A program made the position numbers and the translations under genes. DNA of 64,000 bases from CAYQNU01 sp964419055 (GTDB taxonomy: Bacteria; Bacteroidota; Bacteroidia; Flavobacteriales_D; Parvicellaceae), in NCBI GenBank assembly GCA_964419055.1, contig CAYQNU010000012.1, positions 1 through 64,000 of the forward strand, given 5' to 3'. Each line of letters starts with the position of its first letter. The stretch's first letter is position 1. Shown piece after piece: positions 8,875 through 18,362 of this stretch. The notes beneath the pieces were generated by a model, which did no database searches, had not been told where the DNA came from, and saw only the letters and a list, made by a program, of their open reading frames with translations.

Positions 8875-9858
8875 GTGAAAGATAAAAATATACTCATAAC
8901 TGGTGGAGCGGGATTTATAGGTTCAAACCTTTGTGAGTATTTCATAAAATCAGGGAATAAGGTAACTTGTTTTGATAACTTACTTACGGGTAAATTAGAA
9001 AACATCGAACCCTTGATTTCAAATCCCAACTTTACTTTCATAAAGGGAGATATTCGCGATTTGGAGGCCTGTAAAAACGCAATGAAAAATATTGATATTA
9101 TTCTACATCAGGCTGCTTTAGGTTCTGTTCCTCGTTCAATTAACGATCCCATAACGACCAATGACATCAATATTAACGGATTTTTAAATATGTTGGTAGC
9201 TGCAAAAGAAATGGGAATAAAACGCATTGTTTATGCAGCAAGTTCATCTACCTATGGCGATAGCAAAGCGTTACCTAAAGTAGAAGAAGTAATTGGCAAA
9301 CCACTTTCTCCATATGCCATCACCAAATATGTTAATGAGTTATATGCCGATGTATTTTCTAATTTATATGGTTTAGAGTTGATAGGTTTACGCTATTTCA
9401 ATGTATTTGGGAGGAGGCAAGATCCAAATGGGGCCTATGCTGCTGCCATACCTAAATTCATCCATTCACTGATGAATTATGAATCACCATTGGTTCATGG
9501 AGATGGTACCCAAACCAGAGACTTTACCTACATAGAAAATGTAATTTTAGCTAATGAATTAGCCGCTTCAACGGTCAATAAAGACGCACTCAATCAAGTT
9601 TTTAATGTAGCTTTTGGTGAACAAACAACTCTCGTAGAGTTAATTGAAAATTTAAAACTTCATCTGTCTAAATTTGACCCAAAAATAGCCCACGTAAAAA
9701 TCTTATTTGGTGAAGAACGAATTGGTGACATAAAATATTCCTTGGCTTCAATAGATAAAGCAAAACGATTACTAAACTATCAACCACAATATTCTATTTC
9801 GCAAGGAATTGAAGAAGCCATTGAATGGTATTGGACTTCGAGTAAAGAGAATAAGTAA
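8875..9858 (+). CDS. UDP-GlcNAc/GalNAc 4-epimerase-like SDR (WbpP type)
   Basis: An extended short-chain dehydrogenase/reductase acting on nucleotide sugars. The NAD-binding motif ITGGAGFIGSNL is at the start, the catalytic triad is represented by the AASSSTYG serines and the YAITKY motif, and HQAALGSVPRSI plus GRRQDPNGAYAAAIPK are signatures of the WbpP/TviC branch, which interconverts UDP-GlcNAc and UDP-GalNAc (or their uronates). The frame also contains a TTG start at 8863; the GTG at 8875 gives MKDKNILITGG and 327 residues. It is the first gene of a three-gene run with an acetyltransferase and a glycosyltransferase, so it probably supplies a sugar for a surface polysaccharide. Confidence 0.88.
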   Translation: MKDKNILITGGAGFIGSNLCEYFIKSGNKVTCFDNLLTGKLENIEPLISNPNFTFIKGDIRDLEACKNAMKNIDIILHQAALGSVPRSINDPITTNDININGFLNMLVAAKEMGIKRIVYAASSSTYGDSKALPKVEEVIGKPLSPYAITKYVNELYADVFSNLYGLELIGLRYFNVFGRRQDPNGAYAAAIPKFIHSLMNYESPLVHGDGTQTRDFTYIENVILANELAASTVNKDALNQVFNVAFGEQTTLVELIENLKLHLSKFDPKIAHVKILFGEERIGDIKYSLASIDKAKRLLNYQPQYSISQGIEEAIEWYWTSSKENK

Positions 9859-9872
9859 ATTTAGTACCCAAG

Positions 9873-10433
9873 ATGTTAAAAAAAATTACCCGATATATAA
9901 GACGGTTTTTATACTCTTTTCGCAAGCCTGTAATGATTAATGGATACAAAACGGCAGACGGTCGTTATTTATCTAGAGTTCGAATCAGTTCTTCCACATT
10001 TATTGATTATCCCAATAATCTTCATTTAAGTGATAACATTTTTATTGGGCATCATAATTTTATAGAGGCCAGTAATTCTATTACCATTGCAGAAGGATGC
10101 CAAATTACCAATTTTGTATCCATTACCAGTCATTCAAGTCATCAATCCATTAGGCTATATGGAAATAGTTATGCTGGTGCTGAGATGATTGGATACAGTA
10201 AAGGGAAGGTTGAAATAGGCGCGTTTACATTTGTCGGACCTCATGTTACCATTATGCCCAATACCTTTATAGGAAAAGGATGTGTAGTAGCTTCTCACAG
10301 TTACGTGGAAGGAGTTTTTCCAGATTTTTCAATTATTGCAGGTGTTCCAGCAAAAGTAATTGGCAGTGTAACAGAACGTGATAACGTACTATTAGAGCAA
10401 TATCCTGAACTTAAAAAGACCTACATGAAATAA
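9873..10433 (+). CDS. Left-handed beta-helix O-acetyltransferase
   Basis: A 186-residue protein whose body is hexapeptide repeats ([LIV]-G-x(4): NIFIGHHN, ITIAEGCQ, VEIGAFTFVGPHVTIMP, TFIGKGCVVASHS) and which closes with the SIIAGVPAKVIG coil usual in sugar O-acetyltransferases of the LacA/NodL/WbbJ group. A basic N-terminus (KKITRYIRRFLYSFRKP) may sit at the membrane. The expected catalytic histidine is in ITSHSSH. It lies 14 bp after the epimerase gene and its stop codon shares a base with the next gene's start, so it belongs to the same transcript and probably acetylates a surface glycan or its precursor. Confidence 0.85.
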   Translation: MLKKITRYIRRFLYSFRKPVMINGYKTADGRYLSRVRISSSTFIDYPNNLHLSDNIFIGHHNFIEASNSITIAEGCQITNFVSITSHSSHQSIRLYGNSYAGAEMIGYSKGKVEIGAFTFVGPHVTIMPNTFIGKGCVVASHSYVEGVFPDFSIIAGVPAKVIGSVTERDNVLLEQYPELKKTYMK

Positions 10434-11494
10434 TGGCCGAGTTTAATAAATTGGTTTTGGTTTCACTAGATTCTCCTCATTTGAGGACGTTTTATGAATT
10501 GATTAAACCTCTGTTTAATGAAGTGTTACTTATTTCAGATAAACAGCAAGACTATTGCAAAACTGAAATCATTGATTTCAGAATTTCAAAACCATTATCA
10601 GCTTATAAAAACAGTGCAAAACTGAAAGAAATCATTACCCAATTTCATCCTTCAATTGTGCATGTTCATCAAGCTAATTCGGTTGCTCTTCTTACAGGCA
10701 AAGCTTTAAAAAGAAAGTTTCCGCTGGTAGTCACCACTTGGGGAAGTGATGTACTTGTATTACCCAAACAAAATTGGATTAAGAAAAAAATTGCTCAAAA
10801 AGCGTTGTCATATGCTAATACCGTAACAGCTGACGCATCATTTATGGAAAAAGCTATAGCGGATTTAGCACCATTTTCTAAAGTAGTAATTGCCAATTTT
10901 GGGATTGAATTATCGGGGGGGTTAAATACTGACGAAATTAACCAAAAACAAGATGTTATCTATTCGAATAGGCTACATTATTCATTATACAATATTCATC
11001 TTATTATAGAAGGATTTGCCGAATTTATAAAAACGCATCCAACTTGGAAGTTAATAATTGCTGGAAGAGGTGATTTAACCGATGATCTTAAAGAATTAGC
11101 TAAAAAACTATTACCTGTAGAAAGTTATGAGTTTGTAGGATTTATAAAAAAAGAGCATAATTACCAGTACTACAAAACTTCAAAAATTTGGATTTCAATT
11201 CCTGAAAGTGATGGTACAGCAGTCAGTTTATTGGAAGCAATGCATTTTGGTTGTATACCTGTTGTGTCTGACTTACCTGCCAATAATGAATGGATTTCTT
11301 CTCATACCCATTCGCAAAACGGTATTATTGTTAAAACATCTGTAAGCGCAGCCTTAACGGAAGCAAGTCATTTAAATTCAAAAGAAGTTTATACTATTAA
11401 TGAGGATATTATACAATCAAAAGCAAGTGTAGAAAGTATGAGAATCCTATACACGAAATTATATAATGATTTAATCGAAAATTTTCGTTACTAA
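10433..11494 (+). CDS. GT-B glycosyltransferase (family 4-like)
   Basis: Of 353 residues, the N-terminal Rossmann half has VHVHQANSVALL and TTWGSDVLVLPKQ, and the C-terminal half has the donor-binding pattern (LIIAGRGDL, then IPESDGTAVSLLEAMHFGCIPVVSDLPANNEWI) of the GT1/GT4 superfamily, with the E-x7-E pattern represented by E263 region. It transfers a sugar from a nucleotide donor to a growing surface polysaccharide or glycoprotein glycan; donor and acceptor cannot be told. The ATG overlaps the TAA of the acetyltransferase gene by one base, implying translational coupling. It converges with the CapD-like gene, with a 5-bp gap. Confidence 0.88.
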   Translation: MAEFNKLVLVSLDSPHLRTFYELIKPLFNEVLLISDKQQDYCKTEIIDFRISKPLSAYKNSAKLKEIITQFHPSIVHVHQANSVALLTGKALKRKFPLVVTTWGSDVLVLPKQNWIKKKIAQKALSYANTVTADASFMEKAIADLAPFSKVVIANFGIELSGGLNTDEINQKQDVIYSNRLHYSLYNIHLIIEGFAEFIKTHPTWKLIIAGRGDLTDDLKELAKKLLPVESYEFVGFIKKEHNYQYYKTSKIWISIPESDGTAVSLLEAMHFGCIPVVSDLPANNEWISSHTHSQNGIIVKTSVSAALTEASHLNSKEVYTINEDIIQSKASVESMRILYTKLYNDLIENFRY

Positions 11495-11499
11495 TTGGA

Positions 11500-13329
11500 T
11501 TAGTCCAAGGACGTAAAAGTTGAATTGTTACTTTTATATTCAGGAATCATTTTCTTCAAAAGTCGTATTGAATCATTTATTGAGCGTGTTTCGAGACTAA
11601 TTATCATTTCATTAATGTAAGTCGAAATGCTATCATAATCAATTGATGGGGATTTACCAATTAAAATTTTCGGATGATGTGTTTTAGAAGTCGTCTCTTC
11701 CGTAGCTAACAATTCTTCATATAATTTCTCTCCGGGTCTTAATCCAATACATTCAATTTTAATATCAACACCTTCTTTTAATCCACTCAAATAAATCATT
11801 TTCTTTGCTAAATCAATAATCTTGACGCTTTTACCCATATCAAACACAAAAATTTCACTCTCCTCTCCCATTACACTTGCCTCGAGCACCAATTGAGAAG
11901 CCTCTTTTATCGTCATAAAATAGCGTGTTATACGCTCATCCGTTAACGTTAACGGTCCTCCTGATGAAATTTGTTTTTCAAATAACGGGATAACCGAACC
12001 ATTACTTCCCAAAACATTACCAAAACGTGTAGTGATAAATTTAGTTGTTGATTGCTTACCTATGGCTTGAATAAAGAGTTCTGAGGCTCTTTTTGTTGCT
12101 CCCATTACATTTGTTGGGTTTACAGCTTTGTCTGTAGATATAAACACAAAAGTTTCCACCGAGTGTATCATGGCCAACTTAACCAAATTTATTGTTCCAA
12201 TAAAATTAGTTTCAATGGCTTCTAGTGGATTCATTTCCATTAATGGAACATGTTTATATGCTGCTGCGTGATATACAATTGTTGGTTGATATTGAACAAA
12301 TAATTCTTCTAATCTTTTCACATTACCAATATCACCCACTACTGTTAGCCATTTATTTGAGTATTGAGGATATTTTTCTTTAAGGGAGTATTCTAAATCA
12401 TAAAGCCCTGTTTCGTATTGGTCAAACAGTATGATTTTTAATGGATTAAACAACATTATTTGATGCACTAATTCACTACCAATGGAACCTGCAGCGCCTG
12501 TTACAAGAATGATTTTATTCCCTAAAAAAGAGCCGAGTTTTTCATTATCAAGCACAATTTCATCTCTCCCCAATAATTGTTCAATGGATATTTTCTTTAA
12601 ATTTTGAGTGGTAATAGGTGTACTCAGCCAATTTTGAATTGGAGGTAATTCTTTTACAGGAACCCCTAACTCAAAACATTTTTCAATGGTTTTTACATCA
12701 TTACTGGGCAACAATACCAGATCAATCCTATCTTTTAAATAATTTTCTTCGATATAACTAGAGGAAACCACTCTAATTCCGTGTATCATCTTACCCACCA
12801 TTTGACCACTTGAATCCACAAAAGCAATAATGGAAAAACCACTTTCTGGATTCTTCATTATGGTTTCAATTAATAAAGATCCGTTGCTCACAGAATCTAC
12901 TATTACCATATTTTTCGAAGCTGCCTGAATTGACAATGTAGACGTATTCAACTCGTTGCTAACCATACGTCTAACGACCAATAATAGAAAAGTAAAGGAA
13001 AATTCAATGACATAAAATTGCCAATCCAGACTATAGAATAAATCATTATTAAGGCTGAGTTCTGAAAATACAATCAACACAAGACTACCGCAAAAAATTG
13101 AAATCAACATTTTTTTAAAATCCGCTAGATTGGTGTAGGCAACTACGGGCTTTTGAATTTGAAATAGCATAAAAAAAAGGACTCTAATAACTAAAAATAG
13201 AAGTAACCCCCAATAATCAACTATATAAGAATGGGTAACCAAAAAAAACACCAAAAAATAACTCAAGGCACTTATAATGACATCTATTAATAGAATATAA
13301 AATGTTGGGAATTTTGATGTCAACTTCAT
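11500..13329 (-). CDS. CapD/FlaA1-type nucleoside-diphosphate-sugar dehydratase, membrane-bound
   Basis: A 609-residue protein with four predicted N-terminal membrane helices (about 10-115), a CoA-binding-like Rossmann region (about 140-235) and a C-terminal extended SDR domain with VTGAAGSIGSELV (about 277-289), the FISTDKAVNP segment in which the usual YxxxK is replaced as in this family (MGATKRASE), and the LRPGEKLYEELL signature. Relatives (PglF, WbpM) are UDP-GlcNAc 4,6-dehydratases that start synthesis of deoxy-amino sugars such as bacillosamine or FucNAc. It faces the epimerase/glycosyltransferase genes and probably serves the same glycan. An exact TAACTTTG box lies at 13379-13386. Confidence 0.9.
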   Translation of the reverse strand: MKLTSKFPTFYILLIDVIISALSYFLVFFLVTHSYIVDYWGLLLFLVIRVLFFMLFQIQKPVVAYTNLADFKKMLISIFCGSLVLIVFSELSLNNDLFYSLDWQFYVIEFSFTFLLLVVRRMVSNELNTSTLSIQAASKNMVIVDSVSNGSLLIETIMKNPESGFSIIAFVDSSGQMVGKMIHGIRVVSSSYIEENYLKDRIDLVLLPSNDVKTIEKCFELGVPVKELPPIQNWLSTPITTQNLKKISIEQLLGRDEIVLDNEKLGSFLGNKIILVTGAAGSIGSELVHQIMLFNPLKIILFDQYETGLYDLEYSLKEKYPQYSNKWLTVVGDIGNVKRLEELFVQYQPTIVYHAAAYKHVPLMEMNPLEAIETNFIGTINLVKLAMIHSVETFVFISTDKAVNPTNVMGATKRASELFIQAIGKQSTTKFITTRFGNVLGSNGSVIPLFEKQISSGGPLTLTDERITRYFMTIKEASQLVLEASVMGEESEIFVFDMGKSVKIIDLAKKMIYLSGLKEGVDIKIECIGLRPGEKLYEELLATEETTSKTHHPKILIGKSPSIDYDSISTYINEMIISLETRSINDSIRLLKKMIPEYKSNNSTFTSLD

Positions 13330-13378
13330 ATTACTTAGTACTTATTTATGTCTATTAACTACATAAATAACAGTAGCT

Positions 13379-13386
13379 CAAAGTTA
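13379..13386 (-). promoter_or_regulatory. -7 box TAACTTTG for the CapD-like gene
   Basis: Exact TAnnTTTG match on the minus strand, 49 bp upstream of the ATG. Confidence 0.55.
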
Positions 13387-13429
13387 AATTATAAATTGAA
13401 TTGAGCCAAGTTAATTCTATATTTTTTAC

Positions 13430-13437
13430 TACTTTTG
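13430..13437 (+). promoter_or_regulatory. Possible -7 box TACTTTTG for the FemAB/GNAT-like gene
   Basis: Exact TAnnTTTG match, but about 140 bp before the GTG at 13577, so the transcript would carry a long leader in which no further structure was recognised. Confidence 0.4.
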
Positions 13438-13576
13438 TCAAAGGCAGAAATCAAAAATTGGTGCTTTACCTATTAAAATAAGGACATTTTTTTCAACTTT
13501 ATTTTAAATAGATTTGAATAAGTCCCTCAATGATTAAGACCAAATTATATTCATGAAACTCGATTTATATTAAATT

Positions 13577-14542
13577 GTGAAAATAAATCTTTCGAAAATA
13601 GAACTTTCAAATTACCTCCCGAAAGAGGGGCCTGAAATTCCTTATTTCGCCTCATCAAAATGGTTGAGTATATATGGTAGTTCTATTGAAATTGTTGGGA
13701 TTTTTGATGAGGGAAAAAACGTTTTGGGTTATTTTTTCATTTATTTGGGTAAAAGTTTTGGTCAATCATTTGGAATTACCCCACCTTATACACAGCATAT
13801 CGGTCTTACATTTAAGCATTCAGCCTCCAACAAATCTTCGGTTAACTCATTATTCAAAAATCTACATGAGGAAATAGCAAATTATATGCTCAATAAGGAG
13901 CTGATGCTATTTAATATTGTTTTTCCGAGAGAATATTTTGATGCACAACCCTATTTGTGGAAAAACTGTGAAGCCTCTTTAAAATATAGCTATCACATAG
14001 ATTTAACTCAATCGATCGAAACCATTGAATCTAATTTTTCAGCGGAGAGACGCAAAAATATCAGTAAAGCAAAAAAAGACGGTCTGGAAGCAAAATTATC
14101 CTACAATTTTCCGTTATTATATGAAATGACCTACCAAACATTGGCTATTAAAAAAGCTGATTCAAATTCGGAAATACTGCGGAATTTGTTTTTTGATTTT
14201 GCCCGTGAAGAAAATGCTTTTGGCTATATTTCCTATAAAGATAATAAACCAAGTGCAATGGTATTTTTGGTAATCGATGGACAAATTGCCTATTATCTTT
14301 TTGGATCTTTTGACAAGGAAAATCAGCACGAAGGAGCTGGTGCTTTAGCTATGCTTTCATCAATTGAACACGCTAAAAATATAGGTCTTACGCTATTTGA
14401 TTTTTCAGGTTCAATGATACCCTCCGTTGAAAAGTATTTTAGAGGTTTTGGTGCCAACCTTATTCCGATGATGCAAATAGTTCATTCCAGTAAAAAGGGA
14501 AAATTTTTATTGCGTTTGAGAAAACGCAAATTAACTAAATAA
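13577..14542 (+). CDS. FemAB/GNAT-like acyl- or aminoacyltransferase
   Basis: A 321-residue protein with a tandem GNAT-like layout. Diagnostic is ERRKNISKAKKDGLEAK (about 155-171), the basic segment found in FemAB and BioF2/CelD-like acetyltransferases, followed by LAIKKADS, FGYISYKDNKPSAMVFLV and LYFDFSG-type strands (LTLFDFSGSM, PSVEKYFRGFGA). Such proteins transfer acyl or aminoacyl groups to cell-wall or polysaccharide precursors; substrate unknown. It begins with GTG, the only start that keeps the N-terminus intact. It sits beside the polysaccharide genes but is transcribed alone and converges with the SpoU gene (4-bp gap). Confidence 0.7.
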   Translation: MKINLSKIELSNYLPKEGPEIPYFASSKWLSIYGSSIEIVGIFDEGKNVLGYFFIYLGKSFGQSFGITPPYTQHIGLTFKHSASNKSSVNSLFKNLHEEIANYMLNKELMLFNIVFPREYFDAQPYLWKNCEASLKYSYHIDLTQSIETIESNFSAERRKNISKAKKDGLEAKLSYNFPLLYEMTYQTLAIKKADSNSEILRNLFFDFAREENAFGYISYKDNKPSAMVFLVIDGQIAYYLFGSFDKENQHEGAGALAMLSSIEHAKNIGLTLFDFSGSMIPSVEKYFRGFGANLIPMMQIVHSSKKGKFLLRLRKRKLTK

Positions 14543-14546
14543 TCTC

Positions 14547-15257
14547 TTATTTATTAAAATACTGATTGCAAATGATTCCTGTTGCTATGCCTAGATTCAA
14601 CGATTCACAATTTCCTGAACCTGAAATGGTTATTTTATTGGAACAAACTTTCTGAACTGCCTCGCTAATTCCATGGCTTTCACTTCCCATAACCAATAAG
14701 GAATTGGAATCAAACTTTGTTTCATTTAAATCCATTCCGTTCAAAACGGCTGCATAACTTTTCAGAGGGCTATTTTTAATAAAATCAACCAAAGATGTGT
14801 ATGCCACTCGAACTCTAAAAATGGAACCCATAGTGCTCATTACTACCTTCGGACTGTAGACATCTACTGAATTTTCAGAACAAACAATTTGACGTATTCC
14901 AAACCAATCTGCTGTTCGAATAATAGTTCCCAAATTACCTGGATCATTTACTCCATCTAAAACTAGTGAGGTTTCTCCTTTTATTGGTTCTGAAAAAGAA
15001 GGTATTTTTACTAGAGCCAACACTTGATTGGGTGTTTTTAGATGTGATATTCGCGACAACTCCTTGTCCGTAACTTTCTCATAACTGGCTGCTTTACTGA
15101 AATATTCTGAAGTACTGAACACTTTTACAATTTCATAATCACTAGACATTAATTCTTGAACGTTTTTAACTCCTTCCACCACAAATAAACCACTGTCTAG
15201 TCGCTCTGATTTAGAATCCAACGATTTTATTGTACGTATTTCCTGATTTGTTATCAA
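14547..15257 (-). CDS. TrmH/SpoU-family RNA 2'-O-methyltransferase
   Basis: A SPOUT-fold enzyme of 236 residues: an N-terminal substrate-binding region (FVVEGVKNVQELM, about 25-37), then motif 1 NPGNLGTIIRTADWFG, motif 2 VMGSESHGIS and motif 3 CESLNLGIATGI, which together form the knotted SAM site. These enzymes methylate a ribose 2'-hydroxyl in rRNA or tRNA; the target cannot be told. The residue before ESLN is Cys (SGSGNCESLN), where many relatives have Ala or Val. It is divergent from tamL, an arrangement familiar in Flavobacteriia. Confidence 0.92.
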   Translation of the reverse strand: MITNQEIRTIKSLDSKSERLDSGLFVVEGVKNVQELMSSDYEIVKVFSTSEYFSKAASYEKVTDKELSRISHLKTPNQVLALVKIPSFSEPIKGETSLVLDGVNDPGNLGTIIRTADWFGIRQIVCSENSVDVYSPKVVMSTMGSIFRVRVAYTSLVDFIKNSPLKSYAAVLNGMDLNETKFDSNSLLVMGSESHGISEAVQKVCSNKITISGSGNCESLNLGIATGIICNQYFNK

Positions 15258-15285
15258 AATGAAATTTTTAAAAGGTCAAAAAAAT

Positions 15286-15315
15286 TAACTTTGTGAGTTC
15301 AAAAAATTAACTTTG
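15286..15315 (+). promoter_or_regulatory. Tandem duplicated -7 boxes (TAACTTTG twice) before tamL
   Basis: Two exact TAACTTTG boxes, at 15286-15293 and 15308-15315, lie in a near-perfect direct repeat (TCAAAAAA followed by an optional A and TTAACTTTGT) with a 22-bp period. The downstream copy places the transcription start about 10 bases before the TTG start of tamL; the upstream copy would add one repeat unit of leader. Confidence 0.6.
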
Positions 15316-15331
15316 TCTCCATTTCACAAAA

Positions 15332-17998
15332 TTGAGTCCATACAAAAGTAAAATATCATTTTCGATTCACTTCAAATTACTGTTGTTTTTTTTTACAGCA
15401 CTAATTTTCATTGGCTGCAATACCATGAAATATGTAGAAGAAAACGAAATTCTTTTGCAAGAAAATGATATTATTTTGGTAAAAACGTCCCAAGATTCTT
15501 TAGAACCTTCGTTCACTATCGATGAATTATTTGGTGTATTGAAGCAACAACCGAACAGAATGACTTTTAGGATACCCTTTTATCTAATGATCTATAACTT
15601 AAGTAATCAAGACCGTATTGATAGACGTATTGTTACAAAAAATAAACAACTTCAAAGAAAAGTCAATAAACGATATGTTAGAATTTCAAAAAAAATAAAA
15701 AAACATAAAGATGAGTTGATTGACATCAGTCAAATTGGAATTGAAGATTATAAAAAATTGAAAAAAAATGCAAAAAATCAACAAAAAATCAACAAATTAA
15801 TCGCTAAACTTCAGTTAGATTCGGCACGTGTAATAAAACCCAGAATGGGTGAAAATTTAAGAACAGTTGGGGAAACACCATCTATCCTAGATTCCGCCAG
15901 TATTGCTAAATCTGTAAGTCAATTGAATATTTTTCTTATCAATAGAGGCTATTTTGAAAACACAGTGAGAGATACGGTTATTTTTCATCATAAATACAAG
16001 GATTCACTCAACCCTAAAAAGAAATACAACAAAGCTAAAGTCCACTACATTGTTACACCCAACCGTCCCTACACCATTAATTACTACGACAATGATGTTA
16101 AAGACACGGTAATAAAAAGAATATTAGCCACCCGAAAAGAATATAAAATTGAAACGGGCAGTATCTTTAATACAGATTTACTGGATGAAGAACGTAAAAT
16201 TGTAACTCAATTACTCCTTGAAAATGGTTATTATCATTTCAATAAAGAATTTATTTACTTTAAGGTTGACTCTTCCTGTGGTAACAAAAAAATGGATATT
16301 ACTTTAAGTATTCAAAACTTTAAATACAAAGACATTGGGAAAGATAGCATTGTGGAAAGAGCACATTCTCAATACAAAGTTAAAAATGTCGACTATTATA
16401 TTGGGATTATGCCTAAGGATACGAATAACCCAAAAACCTCTCTTGTTTATTACCCTTATTACAAAGATTCAAGTTCATACATCACGCTTCATTTTGATAA
16501 AAAACTAAATTTTAAACCTTCACTTCTAAGTGATGCGGTGTTGTTTCAACCAGGAGAATTGTATAAAAGAAGTGATGAAGAAAAAACCTATAAAAAAATG
16601 TCTTCATTAGGGGTATTTAAAAATTCGGGTATTATGTATCCCAATGCCAATGAAAATGCCAAGACTGTTTCACCAAAAGTATTTTCGCATCCTTCCAAAT
16701 CTCAATCATTTACTGCTGCAGCTGATGGGAAACATTTTTCGGGATTATATGGTATCACAGGAAGTTTCATGTATACCCACAACAATCTTTTTGGAGGTGC
16801 TGAAAAATTAGTGATTTCACTATCGGGAGGTCTGGAAATGCAGCGACTACTTTTCCAATCGGATAGTAGCAGTACCTTATTGGGAGATTTACCCAATATA
16901 TATAACACCTTCAATACCGCTGAATTTGGACCACGTATCTCCCTAACGTTTCCTAGGTTTTTGTTTCTTAAAAAATACAGTAGGAAGTTTTCTAACGCCA
17001 AAACAGAGTTGTCAGGTTCGGTAAATTATCAAAGAAGACCGGATTTTGTTAGAGGTATTGAGGAGTTTTCTTTTGGTTGGATTTGGAATGAACGATCAAA
17101 AATAACCCATCGTTTTAATCCTATTTCAATTAGTGCTATTGGAATAAAAAAATCTGCTGAATTTCAAGCAAGAATTGATGAATTAAATGATCGTTTTTTA
17201 GCTGCCAGTTATCAAGATCATATCATTGCTGGAGCCAAATACTCTTTCAGCTATATTGGCAAGGATTTAAAAAAACGACATTCAAATGATTTTATCTCTT
17301 CTATTGAATTAGCCGGAAATCTGCTTCGAGGCATTTACAATTTATCCGATAAACCGATTGATAATATCGCCACAAACTCCTACAATTTATTCAACATACG
17401 ATTTGCTCAATTTGCTAAAATGAGTGTTGATTATAGACATACGTTTAGAGTTTCAAGAGACAAACGTAAAAAAATATTTCTTGTTTATAGAGCTGCTGGA
17501 GGTATTGGTGTGCCTTTAACCAATTTGAGAGAGGCATTACCTTTTGAAAAAAGTTTTATTTCGGGTGGTGCAAATGGTATGCGAGCATGGAAAGTGAGAA
17601 CTTTAGGGCCTGGAAGTTATTTTGACCCTAATGCACGTTTTGATAAAATCGGTGACATTCAATTAGAAAACAACATTGAATTGAGATTCCCGCTTTTAAA
17701 ATCGTTGGATGGAGCCATTTTCTTGGATGCTGGAAATATTTGGCTATTGAATGAAGATTCGTTAAGGGTTGGGGGTCAATTCAAAAAAGAAACCTTTATT
17801 GGCGAAATTGCTATGGGAGCAGGTATCGGTTTACGCGTAGATATCGATTTTTTTATTGTACGATTGGATTTTGCTGTTCCCATAAAAAACCCATCTTTAG
17901 CACCCGGAACGAGATGGATTACTTCTGCTTCTCTTTCGGAGGAACGAAGACGTTATTTTACGCCACAGTTTAATTTAGGAATTGGATTACCTTTCTAA
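15332..17998 (+). CDS. tamL: TamL-type BamA/TamA-family outer-membrane lipoprotein
   Basis: An 888-residue Omp85-superfamily protein. The N-terminus has a basic stretch, a hydrophobic core and a lipobox (ALIFIGC, Cys at about 29), followed by NTMKYVEENEILLQEN, the conserved start of mature Bacteroidota TamL. POTRA-type domains (about 40-430) are followed by a 16-strand barrel ending in FNLGIGLPF with terminal Phe. TamL is the lipid-anchored TamA variant thought to work with TamB in assembling outer-membrane proteins. The start is TTG at 15332; no ATG upstream of the signal peptide exists in frame. It is preceded by duplicated -7 boxes and is divergent from the SpoU gene. Confidence 0.88.
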   Translation: MSPYKSKISFSIHFKLLLFFFTALIFIGCNTMKYVEENEILLQENDIILVKTSQDSLEPSFTIDELFGVLKQQPNRMTFRIPFYLMIYNLSNQDRIDRRIVTKNKQLQRKVNKRYVRISKKIKKHKDELIDISQIGIEDYKKLKKNAKNQQKINKLIAKLQLDSARVIKPRMGENLRTVGETPSILDSASIAKSVSQLNIFLINRGYFENTVRDTVIFHHKYKDSLNPKKKYNKAKVHYIVTPNRPYTINYYDNDVKDTVIKRILATRKEYKIETGSIFNTDLLDEERKIVTQLLLENGYYHFNKEFIYFKVDSSCGNKKMDITLSIQNFKYKDIGKDSIVERAHSQYKVKNVDYYIGIMPKDTNNPKTSLVYYPYYKDSSSYITLHFDKKLNFKPSLLSDAVLFQPGELYKRSDEEKTYKKMSSLGVFKNSGIMYPNANENAKTVSPKVFSHPSKSQSFTAAADGKHFSGLYGITGSFMYTHNNLFGGAEKLVISLSGGLEMQRLLFQSDSSSTLLGDLPNIYNTFNTAEFGPRISLTFPRFLFLKKYSRKFSNAKTELSGSVNYQRRPDFVRGIEEFSFGWIWNERSKITHRFNPISISAIGIKKSAEFQARIDELNDRFLAASYQDHIIAGAKYSFSYIGKDLKKRHSNDFISSIELAGNLLRGIYNLSDKPIDNIATNSYNLFNIRFAQFAKMSVDYRHTFRVSRDKRKKIFLVYRAAGGIGVPLTNLREALPFEKSFISGGANGMRAWKVRTLGPGSYFDPNARFDKIGDIQLENNIELRFPLLKSLDGAIFLDAGNIWLLNEDSLRVGGQFKKETFIGEIAMGAGIGLRVDIDFFIVRLDFAVPIKNPSLAPGTRWITSASLSEERRRYFTPQFNLGIGLPF

Positions 17999-18094
17999 AT
18001 ATTGAATTTAAAACCGATAAATAGACTATATTTACTGAATTACCTAGTTATTTCGCATACTATAATGAATAGTGTATTCACTTTCTCTCATTAC

Positions 18095-18166
18095 CACATA
18101 GCCAACATAGACACATAGAATTTGAAACTTAAAAGCTTAAGATAGAAGCATCGCTTTTTCACATAG
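18095..18166. repeat. ACATAG-type degenerate intergenic repeat
   Basis: ACATAG occurs at 18096-18101, 18105-18110, 18113-18118 and 18161-18166, three of them nearly contiguous. This looks like a decayed relic of a low-complexity intergenic repeat. Confidence 0.45.
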
Positions 18167-18282
18167 ACAGCTATAAAAACGAAGTTTTTCTGTATTTAAA
18201 TTTTGTAAATCAATCATATATATATTCCAATTTGGTTAAAAAACAAAGTAGTTTTTCTGTTTGAAAAACTAACTTTTTTTAA

Positions 18283-18311
18283 GAAACACGTCTGTAAAAA
18301 GAACGTGTTTC
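18283..18311. repeat. 9-bp perfect inverted repeat between convergent genes
   Basis: GAAACACGT (18283-18291) and ACGTGTTTC (18303-18311) enclose an 11-nt spacer. No T tract follows on either strand, so it is at best a weak bidirectional terminator. Confidence 0.45.
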
Positions 18312-18362
18312 AAGTAAAATGCGAAACATATGTGGAATTCAATATATTTATTTTATTACCCG

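Larger units (their letters stand above)
17999..18362. other. Gene-free interval with short repeats and a palindrome
   Basis: No coding frame is supported. The interval contains four ACATAG units (18095-18166) and a 9-bp inverted repeat (18283-18311); otherwise it is AT-rich sequence in which I see nothing. It separates two convergent genes, tamL and the FG-GAP protein. Confidence 0.6.

Noticed and set aside
8863..13329. Polysaccharide block as a horizontally acquired island
   Set aside because: No flanking repeats, tRNA, integrase or clear compositional break was seen; only five genes and ordinary families.
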